From positions 1 through 34,437 of the forward strand of contig CANHIG010000012.1 in the NCBI GenBank assembly GCA_947461105.1: a stretch of DNA of 34,437 nt, given 5' to 3'. This document shows, one piece after another, positions 25,376 through 34,437 of this stretch; position 1 is the first letter of the stretch; each line of letters starts with the position of its first letter. Position numbers and translations under genes: made by a program. This DNA comes from Bacteroidota bacterium. Its GTDB lineage: Bacteria > Bacteroidota > Bacteroidia > Chitinophagales > LD1. The notes beneath the pieces are model-generated. The model searched no databases. It was not told the origin of the DNA and saw nothing but the letters and a program-made list of their open reading frames with translations.

Positions 25376-26326
25376 ATGAATCAAAAAGGAGGTATGCAAC
25401 TCAATAAATTTATCAGTGAAAGTGGATTGTGTTCCAGACGAGAAGCTGACAGGTATGTTGCACAGGGCAATGTATATCTCAATGGCCGCAAAGCAATAGC
25501 AACTGATAAAGTCAATTTCGGTGACCAGGTGCGTGTAAACGGTCATGAACTGGAGCCTCGAGAGAAAGAAGATATTGTTTTCATTGCACTCAATAAACCA
25601 ACGGGTATCACTTCTACAACAGAGAAAAATGTGCGCGACAACATCATTTCTTTTGTCAATCATCCCAAAAGAATTTTCCCAATTGGTCGCCTTGATAAAG
25701 ATTCTCAAGGATTGATTTTCCTGACCAATGATGGCGATATGGTAAATAAGATTCTGAGAGCCGGAAACAAGCACGAAAAAGAATATGTAGTTACCGTAAA
25801 TAAAGCATTAACGGATACCGCCATTACAGGGATGGCAAATGGAGTGCCGATGATGGGCGTAACAACGAAAAAATGCCGAATAGTTCAGGAAGGACCAAAA
25901 ACTTTCCGTGTGATTTTGATTCAAGGACTCAACCGCCAAATACGCAGAATGTGCGAATACTATGATTATGAAGTGATAAAACTGGAGCGTGTCCGAATTA
26001 TGAATATCGGGCTAAAAGGTCTTCCTGTGGGCGATTGGCGGGATTTGAAAGAGGCTGAATTAAAATCTATTTACAGTCTGGTAGAAGGCTCTTCCTCTGA
26101 TGTGGCCGGCAAATCCAAAAAGACGTCTTACTCAAAAAAGAGAAAAGTCCAAAAAGCAGATGAGGCGCCTTTCTCTAAAAAAAGCTTCTCAGCTCACAAA
26201 TCAAAAACCGAGAAACCAGCCTACAACAAATTTGAAAAACAAAGTGGGGAAAGCCCGATAAAGAAAAGTAGAAATGCAGCAGGGAAACCAAAAAATAAAT
26301 CCACATCAAGGCGGAAGAGCTTTTAG
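25376..26326 (+). CDS. rluF: Ribosomal large-subunit pseudouridine synthase, RluF-like
   Basis: This enzyme isomerises uridine to pseudouridine in 23S rRNA. It has an S4 RNA-binding domain (about 8-55, [20 protein letters not shown]) and an RsuA/RluB/E/F-type catalytic domain with Asp107 in [18 protein letters not shown]. The Arg-rich [20 protein letters not shown] is the family signature that separates RluF-like proteins. The frame is open back to 25301, but the ATG at 25376 gives the proper family N-terminus. An ATG at 25394, two bases after an aaggaggt sequence, is a less likely start. Residues about 235-316 are a Lys/Ser-rich disordered extension, probably an RNA-binding tail. Confidence 0.88.
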   Translation: MNQKGGMQLNKFISESGLCSRREADRYVAQGNVYLNGRKAIATDKVNFGDQVRVNGHELEPREKEDIVFIALNKPTGITSTTEKNVRDNIISFVNHPKRIFPIGRLDKDSQGLIFLTNDGDMVNKILRAGNKHEKEYVVTVNKALTDTAITGMANGVPMMGVTTKKCRIVQEGPKTFRVILIQGLNRQIRRMCEYYDYEVIKLERVRIMNIGLKGLPVGDWRDLKEAELKSIYSLVEGSSSDVAGKSKKTSYSKKRKVQKADEAPFSKKSFSAHKSKTEKPAYNKFEKQSGESPIKKSRNAAGKPKNKSTSRRKSF

Positions 26327-26382
26327 CGATTAGTATATGATTTGAACATTCCATTCACCAGCGAAAATTTCATCACAAAAAA

Positions 26383-27651
26383 ATGACAGCACCCAAACAA
26401 AAAACTAATATCCTGCTCCGATTTTGGAAAAAGCTTGGTCCCGGATTAGTGACTGGATCAAGCGATGATGACCCATCAGGAATTGCCACCTATTCACAGG
26501 CTGGAGCAGCATATGGATTAACCACGCTTTGGGCTACATTGATCACTTTCCCGCTGATGGCTTCTATGCAGGAAATGTGCGCCAGAATTGGATTGGTAAC
26601 TTCACAAGGGTTGACAGGCACATTGAAAAAGCATTATTCGAAACCTATTTTGTATTTGATGTTGATTTTCAGTTTCCCTGCCATTGTATTGAATATTGGT
26701 GCAGACATTGCCGGTATGGGTGCAGTGGGCAATTTGCTATTCCCGGCCATTGATGCTACCTACTTCAGTGTTCTTTTTACTTTCATTCTTTTGGTAATGA
26801 TTATTTATTTACCCTATCAGAAAATCGCTTCTGTATTAAAATACCTCTGCATTGTTTTATTGGTTTATCTCATAATTCCATTTCTATATCATCAGGATTG
26901 GCTTGCAATAGTGAAGGCTACAGTAATACCTACCATAAAGTTTGACAAGAATTTTATCAGCATTCTGGTTGGAATTTTTGGAACAACCATTTCTCCCTAT
27001 CTTTTTTTCTGGCAGGCAACTATGGAAGTGGAAGAACAAAAACATAAAAAGCAACACCTCATGGTGAACAAAAAAATCATACACGAGATGAAGCAGGATG
27101 TTGACTTTGGAATGATGTTTTCCGGAGTGGTAGCATGGTTTATTATTCTTACAACCGGCACTGTTTTATTCAATGCAAACATCCATCAGATTGACACTGT
27201 AGAGCAAGCCGCAATGGCGCTTCGTCCTCTTGCAGGACAGTCTGCTTATCTGCTGTTTGCAGTTGGAATTATCGGTACCGGCTTTCTGGCTATACCAGTT
27301 TTAAGTGGCTCGCTTTCATATATTTTTTGCGAAACTTTTGGCTGGAAAGAAGGTCTGGATAATAAATTTAATGAAGCCCGTCCATTCTATTTGATTATTG
27401 CGGTATCCCTGATCTTAGGATTATCACTAAATTATGTGGGAATTAGCCCCATAAAAGCTTTAATTTATTCAGCGATTCTGTATGGAGTTACTGCACCGGT
27501 AATCATTGCCATAATACTTCACATTTGCAACAATAAAGAAGTGATGGGGAGATTTACCAATAACAGAATACAAAATATTTTAGGTTTAACGGCATTTTTC
27601 ATCATGTTTATTGCTGCATTGACATTACTCTATTTACAAATAGCCAGTTAG
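26383..27651 (+). CDS. NRAMP-related divalent metal transporter
   Basis: This 422-residue polytopic membrane protein with about 11 helices belongs to the NRAMP (SLC11) superfamily, indicated by LGPGLVTGSSDDDPSGIATYSQ (residues 18-39) in helix 1 and the overall layout. Canonical NRAMP metal sites use DPGN in helix 1 and MPH in helix 6. Here helix 1 has Asp30-Pro-Ser-Gly and helix 6 (about 199-212) reads TISPYLFFWQA. It is therefore a divergent relative, possibly of the group that includes magnesium/manganese-transporting NRAMP-related proteins. The transported ion is an inference. It is followed 12 bases later by an MFS transporter in the same direction. Confidence 0.84.
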   Translation: MTAPKQKTNILLRFWKKLGPGLVTGSSDDDPSGIATYSQAGAAYGLTTLWATLITFPLMASMQEMCARIGLVTSQGLTGTLKKHYSKPILYLMLIFSFPAIVLNIGADIAGMGAVGNLLFPAIDATYFSVLFTFILLVMIIYLPYQKIASVLKYLCIVLLVYLIIPFLYHQDWLAIVKATVIPTIKFDKNFISILVGIFGTTISPYLFFWQATMEVEEQKHKKQHLMVNKKIIHEMKQDVDFGMMFSGVVAWFIILTTGTVLFNANIHQIDTVEQAAMALRPLAGQSAYLLFAVGIIGTGFLAIPVLSGSLSYIFCETFGWKEGLDNKFNEARPFYLIIAVSLILGLSLNYVGISPIKALIYSAILYGVTAPVIIAIILHICNNKEVMGRFTNNRIQNILGLTAFFIMFIAALTLLYLQIAS

Positions 27652-27663
27652 CAGTTTGAAAAA

Positions 27664-28836
27664 ATGAAACCCATAACTCGCATAGTCTGGATTCTTTCGC
27701 TTATTAGCTTGTTTACCGATATGGCAAGTGAAATGCTTTATCCCATTATGCCTATTTACTTGAAAAGTATCGGTTTTTCAATTATTCTGATTGGGGTGCT
27801 CGAAGGCTTTGCCGAAGCTATTGCCGGACTGAGCAAAGGTTATTTTGGAAAGCTCTCAGACAATAGCGGCAGAAGAGCACCCTTTGTGCGATGGGGATAT
27901 ATGCTTAGTGCTATTTCAAAACCCATGATGGCAATTTTTGTGTTTCCGGTTTGGATTTTTTGGGCACGTACCATTGACCGAATTGGCAAAGGGTTGAGAA
28001 CAGGAGCCAGAGACGCCATGCTTTCTGATGAGGCTACTACTGAAACAAAAGGAACAGTTTTTGGATTCCATCGCTCTATGGATACTCTCGGTGCAGTCTT
28101 GGGACCTTTGCTGGCATTAATTTATCTACACTATAATCCTGAACAATACAAACTACTTTGCTTTATTGCTTTTGCTCCTGGCATCTTCGCTGTTATCCTC
28201 TCTTTTTTCCTAAAAGATAAAAAGACTACAGAAAGCAAAATTAAAAGAGCCTCTTTTTTTGTATCATTTGCTTATTGGAAAAACAGTCCACTCGAATACA
28301 AAAAACTACTCATTGGACTGCTCGCTTTTGCTCTGTTCAACAGTTCCGATACTTTTTTATTACTAAGGGCAAAGCAGTCAGGACTTAGCGATAGCGGTGT
28401 AATTATGATTTATATTTTTTACAATCTGGTTTATGCATTATTTGCTTTCCCTATTGGCATCATTGCCGATAAAATTGGATTGAAAAATATTTTTATTGCG
28501 GGCTTATTGCTCTTTGCTGCGACTTATTTTGGAATGAGCATAAACACAAATTACTACTTGTACTTCATTTTGTTTTTTGTGTATGGGATTTATGCCGCAG
28601 CAACTGAAGGCATAGCCAAAGCATGGATTTCAAACATTACTGATAAAAAAAATACCGCTACAGCTATTGGCACCTATGCAGGCGTTCAGAGTATTTTTGC
28701 ACTTTTAGCCAGTTCTTTCGCAGGGCTTATCTGGTTTTATTTCGGAGCATCTACGACAATGTTTATTTCCGGTTTGGCTACGGCATTAGTTGCCCTTTAT
28801 ATTTTTGTTGTAATTCCTAAACCATCAAAGGTTTAA
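27664..28836 (+). CDS. Major facilitator superfamily transporter
   Basis: This 390-residue protein has about 12 predicted membrane helices. The loop between helices 2 and 3, GYFGKLSDNSGRRAPFVRWGY, matches the MFS signature G-x-x-x-D-x-x-G-R-R. RTIDRIGKGLRTGARDAMLSDE resembles the cytoplasmic loop of a bacterial MFS subgroup of unknown substrate. A second loop, GIIADKIGLKN, gives the paired motif in the second half. Cotranscription with the NRAMP-related gene (12-base gap) hints at metal or ion homeostasis, but nothing in the protein fixes a substrate. Confidence 0.85.
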   Translation: MKPITRIVWILSLISLFTDMASEMLYPIMPIYLKSIGFSIILIGVLEGFAEAIAGLSKGYFGKLSDNSGRRAPFVRWGYMLSAISKPMMAIFVFPVWIFWARTIDRIGKGLRTGARDAMLSDEATTETKGTVFGFHRSMDTLGAVLGPLLALIYLHYNPEQYKLLCFIAFAPGIFAVILSFFLKDKKTTESKIKRASFFVSFAYWKNSPLEYKKLLIGLLAFALFNSSDTFLLLRAKQSGLSDSGVIMIYIFYNLVYALFAFPIGIIADKIGLKNIFIAGLLLFAATYFGMSINTNYYLYFILFFVYGIYAAATEGIAKAWISNITDKKNTATAIGTYAGVQSIFALLASSFAGLIWFYFGASTTMFISGLATALVALYIFVVIPKPSKV

Positions 28837-28989
28837 GCATTGTGTGAATCGGTTGAATCCTTACAACAGACACAAACAAAATCCTTTATTTATTGTCATA
28901 ATATGCGATTTAATAAATTATCCTCTGCCAAATTGTCCCTAATCAAGCATTGGCAAAGATTTTGATAAAATTGAGGAAAGTTTAAAAGC

Positions 28990-29556
28990 ATGAGTCAGGA
29001 AGAAAACCCAATTGAAAATAACGAAAACGAAAAGCTGTCTCAGGAACAAACAGATGAGCTGCTGCGTGATATAGAGCAAGCTACCACAGATCAAAGGGAT
29101 CAGCAAATCGCAGAACTCAAAGCACAAATTGATGAGCAAAAAGACAAGTATCTCAGACTTTTTGCGGACTTCGATAATTTCAAAAAAAGAACCGCAAAGG
29201 AACGTTTAGAGCTATTTCAGACAGCAGGCAAGGAAATTATTCTGTCACTTTTGCCTGTTTTAGATGATTTCGAACGCGCATCCAAAGCCACTGAAAATAT
29301 GACAGACATCAATGCAGCAAGAGAAGGAATGAGTTTAATTCACAACAAACTGCTAAGCAATCTGCAACAAAAAGGACTGAAAAGCTTTGATGCTATTGGT
29401 ACAGAATTTAATGTGGAATTGCATGAGGCTGTTACTGAGATTTCCGCTCCAAATCCCGAGCTGGAAGGGAAAGTAGTAGATGAATTAGAAAAAGGATATT
29501 ACTTAAACGATAAAATTATCCGCTTCGCAAAAGTGGTTGTAGGAAAAAAATCATAA
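28990..29556 (+). CDS. grpE: Nucleotide exchange factor GrpE
   Basis: This is the DnaK cochaperone that releases ADP. The 188 residues have an acidic disordered N-terminus (1-35), a long dimerising helix (about 36-90, QKDKYLRLFADFDNFKKRTAKER), then LLPVLDDFERA and a C-terminal beta domain with LHEAVTEI and GYYLNDKIIRFAKVVVGK, which contact DnaK. It is followed by dnaJ after 22 bases; dnaK is not in the window. The 153-base region upstream should contain the promoter, but I see no CIRCE element and no clean TAnnTTTG box. Confidence 0.95.
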   Translation: MSQEENPIENNENEKLSQEQTDELLRDIEQATTDQRDQQIAELKAQIDEQKDKYLRLFADFDNFKKRTAKERLELFQTAGKEIILSLLPVLDDFERASKATENMTDINAAREGMSLIHNKLLSNLQQKGLKSFDAIGTEFNVELHEAVTEISAPNPELEGKVVDELEKGYYLNDKIIRFAKVVVGKKS

Positions 29557-29578
29557 GCCCAAAGCAGAAAGATAAATT

Positions 29579-30751
29579 ATGGCAAAGAGAGATTATTATG
29601 AGATACTGGAGGTGGCTAAAACTGCTTCAGCTGATGAAATAAAGAAAGCATACCGAAAAGTGGCACTCAAGTATCACCCCGACAGAAATCAGGGCGATAA
29701 AGCAGCGGAAGAAAAATTTAAAGAGGCCGCGGAGGCCTATGAAGTGCTAAGCGATCCTGATAAAAAAGCGCGCTACGATCAATACGGTCATGCAGCGGCT
29801 GATATGGGAGGCTTTGGTGGTGGCGGACAGCATGCAAATATGGAAGATATATTCCGCAACTTTGGCGATATATTTGGTGGCGGAGGCGGTGGTGGATTCG
29901 AAGATTTCTTTGGAGGTGGCGGACGCTCAAATGGTGGTAGAAGAACAAGAGGAAGAAAAGGAGCAAGCCTGCGAATCAAAGTAAAATTAGATTTGAGAGA
30001 AGTGGTGAATGGCGCTTCGAAAACGATTAAAGTAAAAAAGCAAGTAAAATGTGGCACCTGCGATGGTTCAGGCGCTAAGGATAAAAGTTCAGTAGGACGC
30101 TGTTCGCATTGCGGAGGATCTGGCGTTGTCAGAAAAGTGACCAACACTTTTCTAGGGCAAATGCAAACACAATCTACCTGTCCTTATTGCAATGGTTCGG
30201 GAGAAACAATCACCAAAAAATGTACTACCTGCAATGGTATCGGTACACAGTACGGAGAGGAAACGCTGAATATTGATATACCTGCAGGTTTGCAGGACGG
30301 CATGCAGTTGTCAGTTTCAGGCAAAGGAAATGCAGGAGAACAAGGCGGACCAAATGGCGATTTAATCATTCTGATTGAAGTAGAAAAAAATGCTGAATTA
30401 GATATAGAAGGGCAAAATGTAGTCTATCATCTGTTCCTCAACTTTGCAGATGCTATTACAGGTTGCAATGTAGAGGTGCCAACTATAGAGGGCAAGGCAA
30501 AAATAAAAGTAGCCCCTGGTACACAGGCAGGAAAAATTCTTCGCCTTAGTGGTAAAGGACTTCCTTCGGTAAATAGCTATGGCAAAGGCGATCAGCTGAT
30601 TATTGTAAATATTTATACGCCACAAAATCTCTCGGCCGAGGAGAAAAAAATAATTGAACAGCTCCGAGAATCACCCAATTTCAAACCTAAAGCAGGACTG
30701 AAAACAGAGCGTGGTTTCTTTGATAAAATGAAAGACATATTTAACGATTAG
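29579..30751 (+). CDS. dnaJ: Chaperone protein DnaJ
   Basis: This Hsp40 stimulates DnaK ATPase and delivers substrates. The 390 residues have an N-terminal J domain with His33-Pro34-Asp35, a Gly/Phe-rich linker (about 75-125), a zinc-binding domain with four CxxCxGxG repeats ([32 protein letters not shown]), two beta substrate-binding domains and a C-terminal dimerisation segment. It is therefore a full-length type I DnaJ. The unusual codon-rich Gly stretch creates a spurious Pro-rich open frame on the other strand. It is transcribed with grpE. Confidence 0.97.
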   Translation: MAKRDYYEILEVAKTASADEIKKAYRKVALKYHPDRNQGDKAAEEKFKEAAEAYEVLSDPDKKARYDQYGHAAADMGGFGGGGQHANMEDIFRNFGDIFGGGGGGGFEDFFGGGGRSNGGRRTRGRKGASLRIKVKLDLREVVNGASKTIKVKKQVKCGTCDGSGAKDKSSVGRCSHCGGSGVVRKVTNTFLGQMQTQSTCPYCNGSGETITKKCTTCNGIGTQYGEETLNIDIPAGLQDGMQLSVSGKGNAGEQGGPNGDLIILIEVEKNAELDIEGQNVVYHLFLNFADAITGCNVEVPTIEGKAKIKVAPGTQAGKILRLSGKGLPSVNSYGKGDQLIIVNIYTPQNLSAEEKKIIEQLRESPNFKPKAGLKTERGFFDKMKDIFND

Positions 30752-30821
30752 ACTGCTCCAAAGCAAAATACGGACTAAAGTTTTTCCATATATTATTTAT
30801 CTTCGGGGAAAAGATTCATCA

Positions 30822-31412
30822 ATGAAGAAGATTGCTTCACTAGCGCTACTCATCACTATCTTTCATTTTTTAAATGCCTCCGAAAGAATGGTTTTCGATA
30901 TGTATCTAATGGGTACAAATATCGGGCAAATCTCTGTGTCGCATGAAAAACTGGAAGATGGCAGCGATCGCTATTTTCTTACTTCAAGGGCAAAAGCAAA
31001 AGTGATGTGGATAGAGCGCAATCAAAAAACTTCATACGAAATCGTTTACAAAAACAATATGCTTGTTAGATCATCCTACTCATATATAGAAAATACAGGC
31101 AACAATGTGATTTGTGATATAACATTTGATGGCACAAAATATCAGGTAAAGCGCAACGGAAAACTTTTTTCAATATCAGAAAAACCAACGCATTCAATAA
31201 TCACAGTATATTTCAGTGAACCGCAAAATCTAAAGAAAGTATTCTACGAACCTGATGCTGTATTTGCAGAATTGAAAGCTACAGAGCCGCATACCTATGA
31301 GTTTAAAAGCCCTGATGGCACAAAGAATGTATACTTCTATCAAAACGGTAAACTATCGGGCATGGAGTTTCATCAATCCCTTTTTGTGGTAAAAGTGAAA
31401 CGTGTTCAATAA
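30822..31412 (+). CDS. Exported DUF6134-like protein
   Basis: This 196-residue protein has a Sec signal peptide (about 1-19, MKKIASLALLITIFHFLNAS) and a beta-rich mature domain beginning ERMVFDMYLMGTNIGQISV. The pattern fits DUF6134, a Bacteroidota/Proteobacteria periplasmic family of unknown function with a lipocalin-like or barrel-like series of strands, recalled by appearance and not searched. It lies 70 bases after dnaJ and 47 before the ABC genes, so it may form a unit with the exporter. No catalytic residues stand out. Confidence 0.75.
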   Translation: MKKIASLALLITIFHFLNASERMVFDMYLMGTNIGQISVSHEKLEDGSDRYFLTSRAKAKVMWIERNQKTSYEIVYKNNMLVRSSYSYIENTGNNVICDITFDGTKYQVKRNGKLFSISEKPTHSIITVYFSEPQNLKKVFYEPDAVFAELKATEPHTYEFKSPDGTKNVYFYQNGKLSGMEFHQSLFVVKVKRVQ

Positions 31413-31459
31413 TTCACTTAATTTCCCAACCATTCTCTCTTTAGTTTATAAATTTGGAA

Positions 31460-32356
31460 ATGGCCTTTTTAGAAATCAATAACGTATCGAAAAAGTTTGG
31501 CGATTACGAGGCAAACAATAATATATCACTATCCATAGAACGCGGAAAGGTATTTGGACTACTTGGTCCAAATGGTGCCGGGAAGACTACTCTGATAAGA
31601 ATTATTACGCGAATTCTGATGCCTGACAGTGGTGAAATATTTTTCAATGGCAAAAGGCATCAGGATGCTTTTACTGAGCAAATCGGATATATGCCTGAAG
31701 AACGAGGGCTATATAAAAACATGACCATTTACGACCAGCTGCTGTATCTAGCTCGCCTCAAAGGAATGAAATCCTCAGAAGCTTCCACCACAGTGAACAG
31801 CTGGATTAGAAAATTTGAAATCGAAAGCTGGAAAACAAAAAAAATAGATGAGCTGTCTAAAGGTATGAGCCAGAAAGTGCAGTTCATAGCTACCATTTTA
31901 CATAATCCTGAATTAATCATTCTTGATGAACCTTTCTCCGGTCTGGATCCTATCAACAGCAAACTGATAGAAGATGAAATTTTTCAGCTTGCCAAAGCAG
32001 GCAAAACAATTATATTTTCTACACACCGTATGGAGCAAGTAGAGCAAATATGCAATGACATTGCACTGATAAATAAAGGCAAAAATATATTATCGGGCAA
32101 CGTGACAGAGCTTCGAAATAATTTCAAAAAGAATCTATTTGAATTGCACTTTTCCGGTGATACAGTGCCGCAAAGTTGCGATGCTTTTTCAGTAATCAGA
32201 CATAGTGGAAATGAGGCAGTATTGAGTTCATCACTGCTGCCAAATCAAATCATAAAATCCATATTGGAACAGCATGTTGCGCTCAATTCATTCAAGGAGC
32301 TATTGCCAAGTATTCAGGAAATATTTATTGAACAGGTAAATGCGGCAAATGCGTAA
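31460..32356 (+). CDS. ABC exporter ATP-binding protein (NatA/ABC-2 type)
   Basis: This cytoplasmic ATPase subunit has 298 residues from the ATG at 31460; the frame also allows a TTG two codons earlier. Walker A is GPNGAGKT (36-43), the signature is ELSKGMSQKVQF, Walker B is LIILDEPFSGLD and the switch His is in IIFSTHRMEQ. The C-terminal 80 residues are the extra domain of the NatA/YhaQ group. The permease gene overlaps its end by a few bases, so the two form one exporter. Substrate unknown; NatAB exports sodium ions, but relatives export other compounds. Confidence 0.9.
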   Translation: MAFLEINNVSKKFGDYEANNNISLSIERGKVFGLLGPNGAGKTTLIRIITRILMPDSGEIFFNGKRHQDAFTEQIGYMPEERGLYKNMTIYDQLLYLARLKGMKSSEASTTVNSWIRKFEIESWKTKKIDELSKGMSQKVQFIATILHNPELIILDEPFSGLDPINSKLIEDEIFQLAKAGKTIIFSTHRMEQVEQICNDIALINKGKNILSGNVTELRNNFKKNLFELHFSGDTVPQSCDAFSVIRHSGNEAVLSSSLLPNQIIKSILEQHVALNSFKELLPSIQEIFIEQVNAANA

Positions 32357-33659
32357 AACACTTTTTATAATACAACGTGAATATCTGACCAGAGTAAAGA
32401 CAAAATCTTTTTTGCTCACTACTATTGGCGCTCCGCTTCTATTCCTGATTTTACCATTTGCACTAATATTGATTTCAGAATATGCCGATAAGTCTGTTAC
32501 TAATATTTTAGTAGAAGACAAAAGCAGTTTGTTTGATGATGTAGTTTTCCCTGATAAAGAAGATGGAAGCATCTATTTCATCAAAGAAAAGCTCAATATT
32601 TCTGCTGATAGTGCAATAAATTCAGGAGTTTACGATGCAGCAGTCCTTATACCCAAAGACTTTGATCTGATACACACTGGACGCTCCCCTATTCGTTTTA
32701 TTTCTAAGAAGAGAATCGGAATTACAGACAGAATTCATATTAAGGATGAAATTTCGAAAGCAGTAAGCAATAAAGTAATGCAACAATTTATTGAAGACTC
32801 TTTATTAGCAGATATTCAGAAAACAGTTCCCATAAATTTTGAACGAATTGGAAGCGGAGATGATAAAAGTTCTTTCATCACAATAGCCTCAGCTATTGGC
32901 TACGGCATTGGATTTTTGATTTACATGACCATTACAATCTATGGCAGTATGATTATGAGAGGCGTGATGGAAGAAAAGAATAACAGAATTATGGAGGTGC
33001 TTATCTCCAGCGTGAAGCCCTGGCAGTTGATGATTGGAAAGATATTTGGCATTGGTGCTGTTGGACTTACGCAGTTTATAATCTGGGGATTCATTTTAGT
33101 GATTGGGAATTTAGTGCTCATGCCAATTTTGGGAGTGACAATGGCGGGAGGAATGGCAGAACCACAGATAATTAATGCGTCTCAGTCCTCAGTAGATGTA
33201 TCTGAAATTCAGCAAATATTAAATGGATTGAAAGACATCAATTTTTCATCTATCGGTCTTGGGTTTGCATTTTATTTCACCGCAGGATTTTTTCTGTACG
33301 GCAGTTTGTTTGCGGCAATAGGAGCTGCCGGCAGCGATGAAACAAATGCTCAGTCCCTTATTATTCCTATTATGATGCCCATAGTAATTTCATTTTTTGT
33401 ATTAATCACTGCCCTTGGAAACCCTGATGGAAAGCTGGCTTTCTGGGGAAGCATTATTCCGTTTTCATCGCCCATTATTATGCCGGCACTGATGGCTTTC
33501 GATATTCCGGGATGGCAAATTGCGTTGTCAGTTGTTCTGATGATAATTACAATTTTCTTCATTGCAGCCATTGCAGCCAAAATATACAGAACAGGCATTT
33601 TGATGTATGGGAAAAAAGTAACTTTGGCAGAAATAGGGAAGTGGATTTTGAAAAAATAA
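32349..33659 (+). CDS. ABC-2 family permease (NatB-like)
   Basis: This membrane subunit works with the preceding ATPase. It has 436 residues from the ATG at 32349, overlapping the ATPase stop by eight bases; an ATG at 32340 is also possible. The start MRKTLFIIQREYLTRVKTKS is typical of NatB-like permeases, which is why I prefer 32349. One N-terminal helix (about 18-40) is followed by a large extracytoplasmic domain (about 45-180) and then five or six helices, with NNRIMEVLISSVKPWQLMIGKI between them as the coupling region. The transported substrate is not evident. Confidence 0.88.
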   Translation: MRKTLFIIQREYLTRVKTKSFLLTTIGAPLLFLILPFALILISEYADKSVTNILVEDKSSLFDDVVFPDKEDGSIYFIKEKLNISADSAINSGVYDAAVLIPKDFDLIHTGRSPIRFISKKRIGITDRIHIKDEISKAVSNKVMQQFIEDSLLADIQKTVPINFERIGSGDDKSSFITIASAIGYGIGFLIYMTITIYGSMIMRGVMEEKNNRIMEVLISSVKPWQLMIGKIFGIGAVGLTQFIIWGFILVIGNLVLMPILGVTMAGGMAEPQIINASQSSVDVSEIQQILNGLKDINFSSIGLGFAFYFTAGFFLYGSLFAAIGAAGSDETNAQSLIIPIMMPIVISFFVLITALGNPDGKLAFWGSIIPFSSPIIMPALMAFDIPGWQIALSVVLMIITIFFIAAIAAKIYRTGILMYGKKVTLAEIGKWILKK

Positions 33660-33727
33660 AATCATTATTTTATAGTATTATTTACTTATTTATATTTAAT
33701 CAAACTTAATCATCACAATAGCACTTT

Positions 33728-34437
33728 ATGAAAGGTATCATTTTAGCAGGCGGCTCAGGTACGAGACTCTATCCGATTACTTATGCGATTAGCAAACAAA
33801 TAATGCCTATATACGATAAGCCGATGATTTATTATCCGCTATCAGTACTTATGAAAGCCGGCATCAATGAAATATTAATCATTTCCACTCCGGCTGACTT
33901 GCCCAACTTTGAAAGACTACTTGGCAATGGCGAAAAATACGGCTGCAAGTTTTCATATAAAGTTCAGGAAGTTCCCAATGGACTTGCTCAGGCTTTTGTA
34001 TTGGGAGAAGAATTCATTGGAAAAGATAAAGTCGCACTCATACTTGGCGATAATATTTTCTATGGTACCGGTCTGGAACAATTGCTTCAGGCTAACAACA
34101 ACCCTGAGGGTGGCGTTGTATATGCATATCACGTTTCTGACCCGGAGCGATATGGCGTAGTTGAATTTGATGAAAGCGGTAAGGCTATTTCCATCGAAGA
34201 AAAACCAAATCAACCTAAATCGAACTATGCAGTTCCAGGTCTTTATTTCTATGACAATACTGTGGTTGAAATTGCAAAGCAATTGAAACCAAGCCCCCGA
34301 GGTGAATATGAAATTACAGATGTAAATAAAGAGTATCTGAAAAATGGTAAACTCAAAGTAGGAATTTTAGACAGAGGAACTGCCTGGCTTGACACAGGCA
34401 CTTTTGATTCGCTGATGCAGGCTTCTCAATTTGTGCA
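33728..34437 (+). CDS. rmlA: Glucose-1-phosphate thymidylyltransferase (3' end outside window)
   Basis: This enzyme makes dTDP-glucose from dTTP and glucose 1-phosphate, the first step toward dTDP-L-rhamnose and other deoxysugars of surface polysaccharides. About 236 codons are present and the frame runs off the window. [18 protein letters not shown] is the nucleotide-binding start, [14 protein letters not shown] follows, [10 protein letters not shown] carries the metal-binding Asp, and GEYEITDVN and [14 protein letters not shown] are RmlA-specific. The usual length is about 290 residues, so roughly 50 are missing. The next genes outside are probably other rml genes. The 68-base region before it is AT-rich with no clear promoter. 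Confidence 0.95.
   Translation, partial: MKGIILAGGSGTRLYPITYAISKQIMPIYDKPMIYYPLSVLMKAGINEILIISTPADLPNFERLLGNGEKYGCKFSYKVQEVPNGLAQAFVLGEEFIGKDKVALILGDNIFYGTGLEQLLQANNNPEGGVVYAYHVSDPERYGVVEFDESGKAISIEEKPNQPKSNYAVPGLYFYDNTVVEIAKQLKPSPRGEYEITDVNKEYLKNGKLKVGILDRGTAWLDTGTFDSLMQASQFV

Noticed and set aside
29788-30147. Pro-rich minus-strand ORF opposite dnaJ
   Set aside because: It is the complement of the Gly-rich linker of dnaJ, so the Pro runs are a by-product of Gly codons.
31449-31456. TAAATTTG resembling a -7 box before the ABC ATPase gene
   Set aside because: It ends only three bases before the ATG, so transcription would begin at or inside the start codon; a chance match in AT-rich DNA is more likely.

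Overview
The window looks like a chromosomal segment of a Bacteroidota bacterium, probably near the Chitinophagales or Sphingobacteriales. The evidence is AT-rich DNA, starts with little or no Shine-Dalgarno signal, several TAnnTTTG-type -7 boxes, the Bacteroidota-type GlmU-like protein, a DUF6134-like protein, and a decayed T9SS-type sorting tail. There are no phage, transposon, CRISPR, tRNA or rRNA genes. Most of it is ordinary core metabolism, chaperone and envelope genes.

Layout. 1-1595 (+): the end of an amino acid permease, apt, and a small membrane-anchored protein. 1704-3576 (+): a heptose-nucleotide block (gmhA, an hddC-like nucleotidyltransferase, a gmhB-like phosphatase). 3578-5774 (-): a short-chain dehydrogenase and L-serine ammonia-lyase. 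6011-7913 (+): a cysteine-rich leader peptide, an attenuator, then cysE and cysK. 7969-9285 (-): amtB. 9415-12030 (-) and 12083-12619 (+): divergent mutS and a TrmH-family methyltransferase. 12638-17136 (-): a lipoprotein peptidase, clpB and an OmpH/Skp-like protein. 17193-24784 (-): a 1589-residue exported protein of unknown function, prmA, tpiA and a GlmU-like enzyme; with the Skp-like gene these form one compact five-gene run. 24887-25282 (-): a broken lipoprotein/sorting-domain gene. 25376-28836 (+): an rluF-like gene, an NRAMP-related transporter and an MFS transporter. 28990-30751 (+): grpE-dnaJ. 30822-33659 (+): a DUF6134-like protein and an ABC-2 exporter pair. 33728-end (+): the start of rmlA.

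The most interesting element is at 6011-6132, upstream of cysE-cysK. A 21-codon ORF carries five Cys codons, three of them consecutive, and six Ser codons. Its last codons form the 5' arm of a perfect 8-bp antiterminator. That antiterminator shares four bases with an intrinsic terminator 24 nt before cysE. This is the geometry of ribosome-stalling transcription attenuation, so the cysteine operon is predicted to be read through when Cys-tRNA is scarce. Divergent from it lie genes that consume serine (sdaA and the dehydrogenase), so opposite fates of serine flank one roughly 380-bp intergenic region.

Other points to re-examine are the nonsense codon separating a lipoprotein signal from a T9SS-like tail, the pairing of the giant envelope protein with a Skp-like chaperone, a GmhB homologue without the zinc-loop cysteines, an NRAMP relative with altered metal-site motifs, and repeated TTCGGAAAAA boxes upstream of clpB.
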